Below, piece by piece: positions 1 to 13,325 of a stretch of 64,000 bases of DNA. The notes below the pieces were generated by a model. The model worked only from the letters and a program-made list of their open reading frames with translations. It ran no database searches and was not told the origin of the DNA. The position numbers and the translations under genes were made by a program. This DNA is from Selaginella tamariscina (lineage: Eukaryota > Streptophyta > Lycopodiopsida > Selaginellales > Selaginellaceae), in assembly GCA_003024785.1 (NCBI GenBank), contig PUQB01000197.1:125001-189000 (forward strand). The letters are read 5' to 3'. Within the stretch, counting starts at the first letter, position 1. The number at the start of each line of letters is the position of its first letter.

Positions 1-1094
<1,094 letters not shown>

Positions 1095-1102
1095 TTTATA
1101 AA
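1095..1102. repeat. 8-bp target-site duplication, left side of hAT element
   Basis: TTTATAAA directly before the element terminus TAGGGCTG; the same 8 bases occur at 13642-13649 directly after the other terminus. Eight-base duplications are typical of hAT transposition. The octamer is itself palindromic. Confidence 0.88.
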
Positions 1103-1446
1103 TAGGGCTGCCAATGGTGGTCTGGGCAGAGTTTTCTGACTCATGAGTGGGTTGGACTTGTTGTTTTGACCCATTTAAGAAATGGGCTGGGTAGGAGGCC
1201 ACACTTGTGTTACCTAGCCCAACCTAGTGACTTGTTTACTTAAGATTGAAATATATGGTGTCTTAAATAAAGTGGCATAATGTGGCACCACATTCAGTCT
1301 CACCTACTAGTTAAACAGAGGAGGAGACGTTTCCCCCAGTAAATCTACATCATCTATCTAGGAGCACTACACACATGAGCAAATAGGTATTTACCAAGTG
1401 TGCCAAATTAACCCTAATAGTTGGTGAATTGTAATATTTTTACACT

Positions 1447-2992
1447 AGATGGAAAGCCAAGGGCATAATGCAAATATTGCAAACATGTGTTTTCCAATGA
1501 GCCGACTGCTGGAACAACACACCTTCACCTTCATGTTAATGAGAGGTGTTCCTCACGGGGTTGGCAACTAGAGAAGGGGCAAAAAATACTAACGATTGGC
1601 AAAGGAAGAGCAGCTAAAAATACTCTCATATTGTGTGCTTTTGACCAAGAGACAAGCCGACATGATCTTGCTGAGATGCTCATCATCCACAAGCTGCCAT
1701 TCAAAATGGCAGAGTATCCAACATTTTGCAAGTTTGTTCTGGGGCTCAACCCACAATTCAAGATGCCTAGCCGCACGGTAGTGCAAGCTAACTACATCAA
1801 ACTATACACCAAGACAAAGGTTGACATCAAGGCGAAGATGAAATTATTGCCTAGCAGGGTATCATTCACATTTGACCTTTGGACATCAAACCAGACAATT
1901 AGGTATGTGAGTTGTATTGCATTATTACCTTGGTGCTTGCATGTAATGTCATAGTCCAGTGGACTACACATGCACTTTATGATTTTAATTTATGATTTTG
2001 CATTTCAGTTACATGGCATTCACAAGGCATTACATCACAAAGGATTAGAAGCTGCAGAAGTAGGTCCTCAACTTATGTAATCTTCCCTCACCACACATCA
2101 GTATCAACATCATAGACAAGGTGGAGAATTATCTATTGGAATAGAATTTGACTCCACATTAGGTGATTGCCAAAATGATTCCTTTTGATATTGGTTTTTG
2201 TTGTGATTCTAGACTAAAGTATAATATTGTGAATTTAATGTATGGCTATTACACTTGACAATGTTGCTGCCAATGATGTAATTACATGCACACTGGTCAC
2301 AAGCATGCATCAAACTCAGAGGGACCACTTGCCGCTCAATGGAAAACATTTTCATGTCTGTTGTTTTGCCCATGTCCTCAACCTAATCGTGCAAGATAGA
2401 ATCAAAAATGTTGTTGCAATTGTGGGGAAGGAAAGTCTTTGTTTAAGATGCTTGCAGGATGGATGTGGCATAACATTGAATTTGTGTCTGCAGATCCAAG
2501 AGAGCGTCAAGTTTGTTACTGGATCTTCTGCTTGCAAGCATGCCTTTCATGATATCAGTGAGCATTACATATCACTATTAAGAAGCAGCCAACGTTGGAT
2601 GTGCCAACACGCTGGAATTTAACTTTCTCATGCTACAATCCACGATTCCATACCGTCAAGTGTTCAGTCACCTAAAAGACCGGATGTCCACTACAAGTCA
2701 TGCCTTGACAGTGATGAATGGTCACAAGTTGAGACCTTGTGCAAGTTTCTCAAACCATTTTACAATGGTATGCATAATTCCAGTCTTTTTGTTTGCTAGT
2801 TAGTTGTGTAAACGTACATCTCACACAACTTGTTCAGCTACCAATCTTTTTTCTGGCAACCAATACCCAATCGCCAACTTGTTCCTTGCCGAGGCCTGGA
2901 AGGTCTACATCAAGCGTCTTGTTGTCGAGCGGGAGATTGACACCTTCATTTGCAACACGGTGGATCCAATGAGGACCAAGTTTGAAAAGTAT
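1447..2992 (+). pseudogene. hAT transposase, N-terminal and central part (broken)
   Basis: Pieces of one hAT transposase in order. About 1450-1535 is a BED-type zinc finger (CKYCKHVF then HLHLHVNERC), preceded by an in-frame TAA at about 1465. Around 1640-1900 comes DQETSRHDLAEMLIIHKLPF and later FTFDLWTSNQ, a typical N-terminal RNase-H-fold region. At 2242-2420 ITLDNVAANDV and HVLNLIVQD are recognisable. LDVPTRWN appears near 2594 in another frame, and PIANLFLAEAWKVY with MRTKFEKY runs up to 2992. Introns or small indels separate the pieces. The frame stops where the CACTA element begins, and the reading resumes exactly at 12614. The early stop and frame changes indicate inactivity independent of the insertion. 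Confidence 0.85.
2990..2992. repeat. 3-bp target-site duplication (TAT), left side of CACTA element
   Basis: TAT lies directly before the terminus CACTGGAAA at 2993 and is repeated at 12614-12616 after TTTCCAGTG. Three-base duplications are the hallmark of CACTA elements. Removing one copy plus the insert restores hAT codons reading Lys-Tyr-Trp-Val. Confidence 0.88.
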
Positions 2993-3376
2993 CACTGGAA
3001 ATGTTTTTGATGAGTTTTATACAAGATTTTGACGTAAACCACTTTCTAAAAGCACATATGTGTAAATGTAAAATGTTGGATACAATCGCATATGCGTTTT
3101 AAGCCAATGTTTGGAAGCATTATTTTGGGCAAGGTTATCTTTTGTGTTTACAGAGAGGTTTAAGTAAATGTTTTTGACATGGTTTATGTACTTGTTTTTA
3201 TAGGGACTTTCTATTGTGTTTATGTGATTGTTTATGTGCCGGTATTGACATGATTTATTATCTATGTTTTTAAAGGAGTTAATGTTGCACAGTAAGATTT
3301 AAGTCACCTCAAATAGTATATTAAACATAATTATTTATAATTAGATTTCATGGATAGATTATAGCTACAAGTTTAT

Positions 3377-6300
3377 TTAAAACTGTCGTCCATCCCACTT
3401 TTTAGTTTTCCAGGCAGCCTCGTTGATTTCCACAGTTCCAGTCTCAACACAGGCACTTGCAAACTCCTTTAGAACTTGAAGACTATTGTTTTTCGTCTTT
3501 TTGTAAATATTTAGCTCCCACCCCTTTTCCTGTGCAAAGTTAACACAATCATTGACCTTCACTGCCCGAGGACCATCCTTGCTTAGAAGTTTATACACAA
3601 GAAGCTTATGTTCAAAAGCAGATCTGCCAGCAATATTTGCTCTCCAATCATCAGGAAGAATAGGAACCTAATATAAAATTGAAGAACATATTAGCTCAAC
3701 TACTAAACTTGAACGGGAATTACCTTGTTCTTGTTCTGGATAGTAAGATTCGTGGTCGATGTTTGTACAATAGGACTTTTAGTCTTTGTTTGCTGTAAGA
3801 CAATTGTGAGCCGAGTATAGAAAAGACAAATTAACATACCTGCACATCTCTAGATTTGGAACTGGTTTTAGGTTCTATATGGCTGCCATCTTCATCAAGG
3901 ATGTCGGACTTTGATAGTCGCTCTTTCGGATACTTAATAAACCATCCACCTGATCCACACAAGTCGTCGAAGTTTTGAACGTCAGGTTCAGGTGGGAATG
4001 GAAGCGTTGTCTTCAACATATGCTGGTGGATATCCTTTCTGTAAATCTTCAGTTTTACACAATCAGGACCCAACGCTACACAGTGGACTGTTGCGTTAGG
4101 GTTCACTTCCTCAACCACAGCGCATCCAATATGAGCTCCTATTTCTGACTTTAAATAAACTCTGTCGCCTTTCTTACACTCTACGAAAGCCTGAGAATTA
4201 CTTGTGGCCTGAAACACCAATTAAATTCATAAATAATGTGAATGAAGCTCTTACCTGCTTCTGAATGTCAGAGTTGTTTGTAACCTGGTCCAGGTTGTTG
4301 ACTACTTGATCCTGTATGAATGAATTAGCACGAATTAAAAATTATATGCATACGTACCTCTTGTACTACATCTGCTCGATTTGGAGAAGGTTCATGCTCC
4401 TGGAAGTACATGTAATCAAAGAATGAAAAACATAAATTGAAATATACCTCAAGTGCGTCCCTTAGTGAAAAAGTATATTGTTGTGCTCTAGATGAAGTTA
4501 TTACTTGTTCTTGTTCTCGTGGGGTACTCTGAGTCTGACCATCCTCACCGCCATTGGAAGCAACTTTATCTCCATTGTACCTCTGACTTGAAGATAGTAA
4601 GCGGCCTTTTTCTCTCTGCATTTACAAGTTAATATAAGACCTATCTTCTAGAGTTATGTTTAGCCCACCTTACGACTATGATTTGATTTCTTCTTCCTAG
4701 TAGTTGCCTCTAATTTAGTGCTCTAATTCAAAGCAGTCAGCAAACAAAAAAAAAATAGTTTAAAAGCATATTGGACATGAACTTACCTGCTCGTCCTCGT
4801 CAATATGGTGACCTTCAGATTCTTTGTGATGTGCCTATGTGAAGTAAAGCATTCATATTTTAAAATAGAAAACAAACTCCGCTTCAGGTGTAAAAAATTA
4901 CCTCCGCTTCAGGTCGTCTCAGCTTGCCATTTGTAGCAGCCTACTTAATGTGTTAGAGTATACATAATAATAGAGTTTAAAATCATGCCTGCTCGTCAAC
5001 GTCAATATGGTTGGCTTCAAATTCGTCATGCATCACCTGAAAAATTCAAGTCTTAATACAGAATACTAGCAATATAAAAGGTGCAGAAATTACCCGCAAT
5101 CCATGTTGTCTCAGCGGTATGCCATTTGTAGCAGCCTAGCCAATGTGTTAGAGTATACAATACATACATAACCTATAATAACATATATACTAAATGCATA
5201 CTTGTGCTACAAGTTTCTGGGTCCTTGGAATTTGAGAATGAGGAGCCTCAATATCGTCATGTTCCTCCTCTTCGTCCTATGTACATGTGAAATAAAGCAT
5301 TGTGGTTAAAACAAAATAAATTACGAAGCCGTTACACAATCTTACCCCCGACTCAAAACTCATCTGTCGTTTAAATCTTTGTTGCTTCCCATTCTTAACA
5401 ACCTGCTCAATGTGTTAATAGCTAAGTGTACATGATAAACACCCACCTCTACTACATGTTTGTGGCTTCTTTGATTTTGAAGAGGAATAGTTGTGTCGTC
5501 CTCCTCTTCATACACCCTCTGTACTCAATGTAAGAATGCATCTGACTATTATAACACTTACCTTATTAATGGGATGTTTCTGGTGTCTACTTGCATTGTT
5601 CTCATCCGACTTCTCAACCTCTGTAGAGTTATCCCCGTCCAAGTTGTCCTCGATATCATCATCATCTCCATACTCGTTCTTGTCTTCTAACTCAGCATCC
5701 TTGAATTTTTGGTCCTGCACGCAAGTGGTCATGCACTCTGGCCACTTCACAAGTTCCTGCAACAATCACATAAACACAATTATCTAAAAATGAAGAAGAG
5801 AACTTGCATGAGTACCTCAAGTTGTATGTCATCAATCTTTTTAATTGATCTAGGAACAAACAGTCCTGCAGCTCGGCCACCCATAGTCTTCACGCGGAGT
5901 CTAAAAAAGGTGATACCACCTTCCTCGCAAATGCTTTCCACAACAGCAGACCCGGCAGTTACACAATCTCGTTTATAGAACTTCGGATGGCTCATTCGAG
6001 CTCTTTGCAGTCGCTGAAAAAATGAGCAAAGCTCCCTGTCAACCGGAAACTTTGCAGCTATAAGCCTGACCATAGTTTCCCCAAATGTATACTGTCTTCG
6101 AGGATAATTCATCTTTTCATGCTTGTACAACCGCCGTCGTTGGTTACTAAGAACATCCACAATAATGGTGCTGATGAAGTCTTCAGGACATGTATATCGG
6201 GTGCCATCTGGAAATTCTATACATGGCATCTCTTTATCGTCAGCTAGTTCTTGAACAAGGTCTTCTTTCTTCTCTATCCAGAATGAATCCTTTTTTTTAT

Positions 6301-7708
6301 CCTTGAATGATGCCTTGAGGAAATTCGGAAATACTGTATAGACATGTTCGCGGATCCGCCTGGAGCACTGAACACGAGTCATCCACTGCTTAGCCCAGCC
6401 TGCTCTCTTCAGCGCCCACTTCCCACTACAGACCTTGTTTTTGAAACTTCCATGAACTCGCCAACAATCACTGGGGGATGGTGTCTCCCCTGCTTCCATG
6501 TTGCAAATCGCAGCTCGCCGGTCATTCATTTTCATTTTCTTTGGTGGAGTTTTTGGTATGGAACCATCTGAAGATTGTCGACGCTTATGCCAAGACTCCG
6601 TACGATCGCTTTCCTGGCGCACACTGTCACCATCAATCTCTGAGACCTTGAAGTTGTCTTCTGATTTCCCAGAGGAGAAAATGCTTGCAAAGCCTGCTTT
6701 TGCCTTCATTAGTTGAACGCTGTTCACTATTCCCTCGGCAACACCAAATGGAAAACCAAGATGTTGAAGCTTGGAGGCCGTGAGATTGACAATCGAATTT
6801 CCATGCAGCGCATGCTCATAGCATAGTTGTGTGATGTGTTCTTCATATGTTGGGAATTTAGCACAAATAAAATCAATAACCTCGTCGACACCCCAATCCA
6901 TCAAATCCATGAGAGACACTTTTGATAACGTTTGAGCATCTTCTTCCTTGCTCCTGCAATGATAAAACAATGAGAACCCCGCGACCTTAAACTATAGAGT
7001 TTGCTTACTAAAAACGTTTTGTCCCTTAGGAAGTCGGTGGAGTGGACTAGAGGCCCTCTCTACACCAGTCTCAATACTCGCAGAAACCCCTTGACGTTGA
7101 GAAGCTGTTGGAGAGAATGAAGATACCCCAACTCGGCCGTGAGATGTTCTAGAGACCCCAGCTTCATGCCGAGGTCGGCCGTAGGAAGCTGTCGATAATC
7201 CAACTTGGCGCCGAGGGCTGGGTCTTACCCCATGTCGATGTTGAGGACTACACACCTCTGTAGGACCTATTTCGATTGGGGATGCTCGACATCGAGTACC
7301 TTGTCTCATCTGATGTCGATCCTGAGGAGTACATGTCATTGTAGCAAATCGGGGAGGCTCGGCTCGGATCGGAGATCCTGCAAACCGGGATGGATACCCA
7401 TCTTCAAATCCTAAAAAGCTATCCTCTGGCTGCATATAGAAATGCAGATCCTCAGCGCTACCCAAAAACCCTTGCCTATGAATGTCTGGTTTAAAAACCC
7501 TTCCTCTACAAAGCACCTCGCATTTATGCCTGTCAATCCATTTTTGAAAACATGGCTGCGGCGGGAGTTCCCACTTATTCCAAACACACTTTGTCTGCTC
7601 CACTCCATTATCTAGAATAGTGGAATGCGAAAACATGCCCTTTGTATATAAACCACCAGGGTCCCGCAACCAATGGTCAGGATCAAATAGCCGATGGACA
7701 ACCCAGAT
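3377..7708 (-). CDS. CACTA accessory protein with SAM domain and DUF8039-like domain (TNPA-like role inferred)
   Basis: A many-exon gene read leftward. Exon 7009-7708 encodes a basic region with many Arg/Ser-rich GV-S/R repeats. Exon 5816-6953 (donor GAG/GTACTC) begins with a SAM domain, WGVDEVIDFICAKFP to LHGNSIVNLTASKLQHLGFP, followed by a basic unknown domain. Exon 5562-5756 is acidic. Then come short exons between about 5520 and 4620, several duplicated. Exon about 3840-4210 holds KKGDRVYLKSEIG, VHCVALGPDCVKL and GSGGWFIKYP, resembling the DUF8039-like domain of plant En/Spm accessory proteins. The last exon ends with a stop at 3377. The role is inferred by analogy to TNPA, which binds subterminal repeats. 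The true start is uncertain: the phases at the 7009/6953 junction do not match simply. SAM suggests self-association. Confidence 0.65.
4780..5170 (-). repeat. Tandemly duplicated small exons within the CACTA accessory gene
   Basis: Two exon pairs repeat within about 400 bases on the minus strand. AATNGIPLRQHGLR is followed by MHDEFEANHIDVDEQ, and the diverged copy has AATNGKLRRPEAE followed by HHKESEGHHIDEDEQ. Splice-site context (GTAATT and GTAAG donors) and the intervening introns are repeated too. This is best explained by an internal tandem duplication of a two-exon block. Confidence 0.7.
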
Positions 7709-7711
7709 CTA

Positions 7712-8757
7712 CGAAATCCCTCAAGCATTCTACCGTGTAGTTGCTGTTAATGGTGCTCTTTATGTACATGTTCATCTTGTTGTTTCAAGGATTTGATGTA
7801 TGTGTCATGAAAGTGCTTTGTAGATTGATTGTTTCCATTCTTTTGGACAAGGTTCATTTTCTAGCTCTATTTAATATAATTTATCACAGCGATTGTAGGA
7901 AACAAGACAATATAAGGGGGTACACACCAAACCTGAGCAGATGCTATATAGTGAGAAAATATCTTGGTAGGTGTATATGCATTACGGATGCTTCCTTGCT
8001 TGTGAGCAAAAATAATATGCAATTATGTTATTCAAATCTCCACAATTGCGAAAAGTGCTTCTGATGCAAAGAATATTATCCAATCCGTGGTTCAATTTTT
8101 GACTACAAACCTGTTATAACATCAACAGAGAAGGTATGCCTCTCAAGTTTCACAAACCATTAACATTGCTAGTCTACTTTGCAGATGTTTCATCAGTTGC
8201 TTGGAAGAGAGAAGTGGTTTCCTGGCTACTTCTGAGATCTTATATGTCGGTGTAGCTAGACATACTAGACATTGTTATCTGAACATATCTCTCACACTAC
8301 TCTGGCTCTATCAACTTCACTCTACCTCAGCTCAAACCTGATATATGCAGCTAGCTCCATGATGATCAGGCTCCCACCGTGCACTACTTGGATTCACCAG
8401 TTAGCATTTGTGAACATACTTGTACCAAAGCTGGTGTAGGCGTTTTACCACTTCAGGCATTTCTACCACTGCTCCTTCTAGTTAAAGCATGCTAAGGCCA
8501 CTACAACAACAACACAAATGGCCCATACACACCAAAAATAGCAACTTGAAACTTGAAACTTGAAAAATCTTCCAAGGCGTTTGTAGCACGAATCTGTAGG
8601 AGATTGCACAGCATCATACGACTCTAGCATGGCCATGAAATCAGCACAAAAATCACATTCATCATATACATCCATTAGATTGAATATATAGAGGCAAAAC
8701 TACAACTAGCATTTAGGGTTCATTTTGTTTGATACTGTGAGTAGGAGGGACAATGTG
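7712..8757. promoter_or_regulatory. Divergent intergenic region of the CACTA element
   Basis: About 1 kb lies between the leftward accessory gene and the rightward transposase gene. No convincing coding content is seen. By position it should contain both promoters; no clear TATA box stands out among the AT-rich words. Confidence 0.45.
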
Positions 8758-11700
8758 ATGGCCCCGCCGAATAGGGCAGACGTTCAATGCTTCTGCAAAA
8801 GGTGTGGCACAAGAGGGTTGTGGATTTCTCCCCAGCTAGCTCGTGTTCACAGAAATGCCAAGCGACTATCAATCAAGCAAGCTCAATCTCAGCATCAGGA
8901 AAACAAGAATGTCGACGTCTTTCAATGTAAGTGCCCCAAGTGTTTGAATGACCAAGGTGAAGGGATTTGGCGGCAAAGGTCTGGGCACAGCAAACACATT
9001 GAAGCCGTCCTTCGAGCGTCACAACGTTCATTTGAAGGACAGGGTACATATCTTTATTGCCTTGACGTTTATAATTTATTTTGTTCATTCTGTGCAGATG
9101 ATATAGAGGCTGAGCTCTTTGCACAGACTGGAATGGATGTTGAGGCACCCTCTGATCATGAGGAAGCTTTTGAGGACGTAGATGATGCCTTGATGCAGCA
9201 GATTTAGATGCCCAACAAGATTTGCGGCCAATTCTCCAAGTGTCGAAACCCATACATCGTGATGACCAAATTTTCATGAAAGTTTTGGAGCTTTTGTCAA
9301 TTTGCCATCAACACATGTGCTCTGAATCTTTCATCGACAAACTTTTGAAGATAATTTTTGGGAAGAGAGGTCCTGAAGGGGAGTGTCTGGCTGCATTATT
9401 GAGCACCCGAGGAAATTGGAATGGCCGCCTTCGAAACATAAAGGTCCCACATAGTTGGGACACTTTGAAGAGTATGTATAGGCTTCTTGGGATTCCAGAG
9501 CTTGAGAGGCATGCAGTATGCTTTCATACAGGAGGCCAACCTTATGAATTCCCCATGTACATTGACCAGAAGATGACAGTAGCTAAAAAGAGTGAACAAT
9601 GCCCAATCTGCAAAAAGTATCGACAACAAGCTGTGGAATATATTTATATCCCCTTAGCACCTCGGTTACAAGTAAGATGCAAGTCCAGCACTGTGAACTA
9701 CAATGACTTGACCCCCTTTCGAGACTTCACCAACAAGAAAAATCGGAAGGAGATCTGGCACTGTGCAAAATGGGAACGCTACTCTGCTTTTTGGGATCCA
9801 AGATTGGAGTGGGAATTACCAGCACACTGTAAATGTTCCAGATACATTCAAGCTTGGCCTTCAAAGCATGAAGCATTGTTACAAGCAGAGAAGACAGCTA
9901 CACGAGATGGTGTGTATGAAGTTCAATGCCCTACATGCAAATCGAAATTCAACCACAGGCCAATATATGTCAAAGGCAACCCACGGAATTTGGCCCTTAT
10001 GATTCACGCAGATGGATTCAAGGCAAATACTACGAGAGTGAAGAATGTATATGCCTTCAATGTCGTGGTTATGAACGGTGGAAGCCGTGGTCTTAAAGAG
10101 GTTGAGGAGCTTGTGTTGCCGAGCTTATATGTCAACAAGGAACCACTGCAACATGGTCCAATTGCTTGGATATTTTTTTCAACCGCTTAGTGACTGAGCT
10201 CGAGCAACTATTCTATGAAGGCGTTCCAGTTCAGTATGCAATGGAGATCAATGGACAACCACGTCAATTTCAGCAACGTGCCATGGTTTTTGCACTAACT
10301 GCTGATTTGGTGGCAACCTGTGAGCTCGTGAAGATGTCATTTAGTAAGTTTTTTTTGTTTTTGAAGAAATAGATATTTCATATCAATGTTTGGTTCTAAT
10401 TTTGGTTTTTAGTGGGAAGCGTACCATGTAGACGTTGCTTGGTGACTACTAATAACAGGAAGTACACTGAGGTACTGAAGAAGACACGCTTCCCAGATGA
10501 GAGCCGACATATGAAGCATGTTGAGGCTGGGGTTAAACATCTTGAAGAAGGTTCCCAATCAGAGGCTTGGGATCTTGGAGTGAGAGGTAAATCTGTGCTT
10601 ATGAGGCTTTGGGAACAACAAGGATTTGATATTCTGCATGATACTGTCTGGGATGCACTACACACAATTGCACTAAAATTGTGTAAAGTGACAAATGAGG
10701 TGATGTGGGAAACTTTGAAGAAGGAGAAAAAGGTGAAAGTTGCAGAAGCACGACTAAGAACCATGCTTGCAGCTAGGACCTCACAAATGAGAAGAGGACG
10801 ACCACCTGACAAGCCGTCTGAGCGGATTAGTTTCTGGAAAGCGGACGAGCACCAACATTTTTCACAGTGGTATGCCAACTATGTTTTTGCAAACTTATTT
10901 TCTGATCCTAGGGATGAGGAGCTTTGTAAGCTCACGACAGAGATCACCCGACTTTTTTATGATTATGCAAGGGACAATGGCTGGTCTGATGACACACTAC
11001 ACATAGCACAGAAACTTTGTCAAGCGTGGCGTGTGAAGTGGGTGGAAAGGCATGGAGAGGATGCGATGATATTGCTACATGCAGTAGGTGCTGGACATCT
11101 TTTTGATGACATCCGCCGAATTGGGCCGTGTGACTGTACTTGGTGTTATACTTTTGAGCGTTTATTTTCAGAGCTCAACAGGGTGAAGACAAACTCTAAG
11201 CAGATGGAGATAACATTTAGTAGGCATCATAACAGGCTTTTTTTCTCAAGGATCCAAAGGTTACTTTCGAGTGAACAAGAAGGATTGAACCCAGAGGAGA
11301 GGTGGGAACATGTTTTATTAACATGCATTGTTGGAGCAGAACATGGGAAACCAAATTCAGGTAAGAAAAAGTATTTATTTCTTTGTTTGTAGCTAATTTG
11401 GCTTTTTTTTACCAAGGTTACATAAATGCTGGAAGTCAAGACATTGCAAAGCAGATATGGGAAAGAGCTACAGACTCTGATTGGGAGGATTTAATAGCTG
11501 AGAAAGGAGTAGTCATTGGAGCTAGAAAGGTCAGACAAATTGATGAAGTTGAGGTTGGTGCATTGGCAGCTATGTACAACAAGGATCCGCTTGTGTTGGA
11601 GGGCATAGAGGTCATTGTATTCCAACAACTTCTAATGGCTGGCAGTATTTTTGGACGGAAAAACTCGAATTTGGTCATCAAGAACAACAACATTATGGAT

Positions 11701-12346
11701 CTTCCTATAATTGCAAGATTCAGATATGCTTTTGTTGTATACCTCGATGGCCAGTACAAGGTAAATATACAATAGTTTATATGTGGGTGTAACTAACATC
11801 CCTGACTTATAGGTATTATTTGCAGCGGATCAGTATCGTTATGAGTATGTACAGAGGAAGGTGGCTATTGATCAATTTAGCGGAATGCACTTACTCGCAA
11901 AACAGGAGAAGAAGTTTTCATCTGAATGCATTTTGCCAGTAAGTTTCATTCAACGTGAGATTTGTATTTTGCCAATTAGGGATGGAAAGCACCCAGGTAT
12001 AAAGCTCGCATGGGAGATCAAGACCCTCACAGCCAGTCGCTTCTTTCAAAATGTGGACACAGATATAACGCCAGCAATCTACCCAGTGTCTGGTGATATT
12101 ATACAACTTCGAGCTCCAAAGTATGCCAAAGAACCGTGGTTTGGTTTGGTGACAGAGGTAGAGTATAATTTGAAGAAAGTGAAGGTCACTTGGCTTAAAA
12201 AAATTGATGATGATGACTCTGATTACTTGAAATTTTTGTTGGATCTCCCCAACCTGACTTGGCTTGCATGGGATTCAATCGTCAAGTCTTTTGAAGTACA
12301 CAAGAAAGTAGTATATGATCATAAAGTTGTATTTTTTGTTAAATAG
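8758..12346 (+). CDS. Tnp2-like CACTA transposase (two apparent frameshifts)
   Basis: Cuts and joins element ends. ATG at 8758 opens a Cys-rich N-terminus (CFCKRCGTRGLW, later CKCPKC). Exons fit GT-AG rules: 8758-9043, 9098-10343, 10413-11360, 11417-11760, 11813-12346. Further Cys pairs (CPICKKYR, CPTCKSKF) precede the conserved NPRNLALMIHADGFKA, which matches the Tnp2 (Transposase_21) core Asp motif. CTWCYTFERLFSELNRVK at about 11130 matches the aromatic-ERxxxxL stretch of this superfamily, including the fungal Plavaka-type relatives. The last exon contains IIQLRAPKYAKEPWFGLV, reminiscent of a Tudor/BAH-like fold (inference). Reading frames break by one base near 9190 and near 10165-10185. 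Otherwise all exons connect, so the gene is either recently inactivated or affected by assembly errors. Confidence 0.8.
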
Positions 12347-12613
12347 ATTTAAATATTATCATATATTTTTCTGTGTTACTTTTTGAAACATGTACACAAA
12401 AAAGGAAGATAACAAAATGAACTACTACACAAACTAATCAAACCGGAATGCCTATGTGTTCTTAAGATGTAAAAAAAAAATCGTCAAAAACACACTCAAC
12501 ATATGAGTTCTTACATATGTTTCTAAGTTTTCAACGTAAAACATCGATACACATGTGTTTCTTTACCTTTGTGTATGTGTTTTATTATGGAGTTTTTTGG
12601 AACTTTTCCAGTG

Positions 12614-13325
12614 TATTGGGTTGACATGAACATCATGTTTGCCATCCCAACAATCTTGGATCCTCAGTTCAAGTTTCAAGTCATTGAGTTCACCTTCAAT
12701 TGAATCTATGGTGCTAGGAGCAAGGAGGCTGAGGAGCACATCCGCAAGATAAACTTAAGGTTCTTTTGCTAACTTGTATGAAATGTATTACTTGAGTGGT
12801 TTCTTAATAACCTATTTGGTTTCTTTGACATGGAGTATGACCTCAACACACACCTGCTTTACAATTTGAACAACCTAGTTCAAATTCTGCTGCCTCACTT
12901 GTCTTCATTATCAACAAGGAGGATGACCTTGATGACTTCAATAATTACTTGGCCTCTACCACCTTTGCTTCTGCTATCCGCAAGACAGACTTGAACGATA
13001 CCTGGATGACCCACTCTATCCCAATGATGATAGGTCAAGACTTTGACATCCTTTGGTGGTGGCAACTTAATGAGGAAAAGTACCTTGTTGTGGCCAAAAT
13101 GGCCCGAGACTTCCTAGCTGTGCCTGCAAGCACTGTTGCAAGCAAATCAATAGGCTTGCTACTCTTTCTCTTATTTTGCATACATCTATTTAGCTCTACA
13201 TTTGAATTTTTAGGCTTTTAGCACTGGTGGATGCGTGTTGGATGAATTCCATAGTTCGCTAAAACTCAAGACTTCTGAGGCACTGATATGTGCTGCAGAT
13301 TGGATGCATGCAACAGTTTAACACT
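12614..13325 (+). pseudogene. hAT transposase, C-terminal part with hATC dimerisation domain
   Basis: Continues the hAT transposase after the CACTA insertion. WVDMNIMFAIPTILDPQF follows directly on the duplicated TAT. The C-terminal dimerisation domain follows: FDILWWWQLNEEKY, MARDFLAVPASTVASKS, then after a probable intron AFSTGGCVLDEF and LICAADWM, with a stop near 13320. The second splice donor looks mutated, with no GT where expected at about 13150. The hATC motif order is complete. Confidence 0.85.

Larger units (their letters stand above)
2993..12613. mobile_element. Complete CACTA-type (CMC) transposon nested in the hAT transposase
   Basis: The ends are CACTGGAAA and TTTCCAGTG, perfect 9-bp inverted termini of the CACTA class, flanked by the 3-bp duplication TAT. 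Subterminal 150-200 bases at both ends are rich in short repeats around CATATG, ACACATGTGT and GACGTAAA/AACGTAAA, as expected for binding sites of an accessory protein. The 9621-bp body carries two divergently transcribed genes: a Tnp2-like transposase on the plus strand (8758-12346) and a multi-exon accessory gene on the minus strand (3377-7708). The architecture is that of an autonomous element, although the transposase now shows two frameshifts. Confidence 0.9.

Noticed and set aside
5491-5787. Plus-strand 98-codon Ser-rich reading frame
   Set aside because: Antisense to the acidic exon of the CACTA accessory gene, whose splice sites and neighbours support the minus strand.
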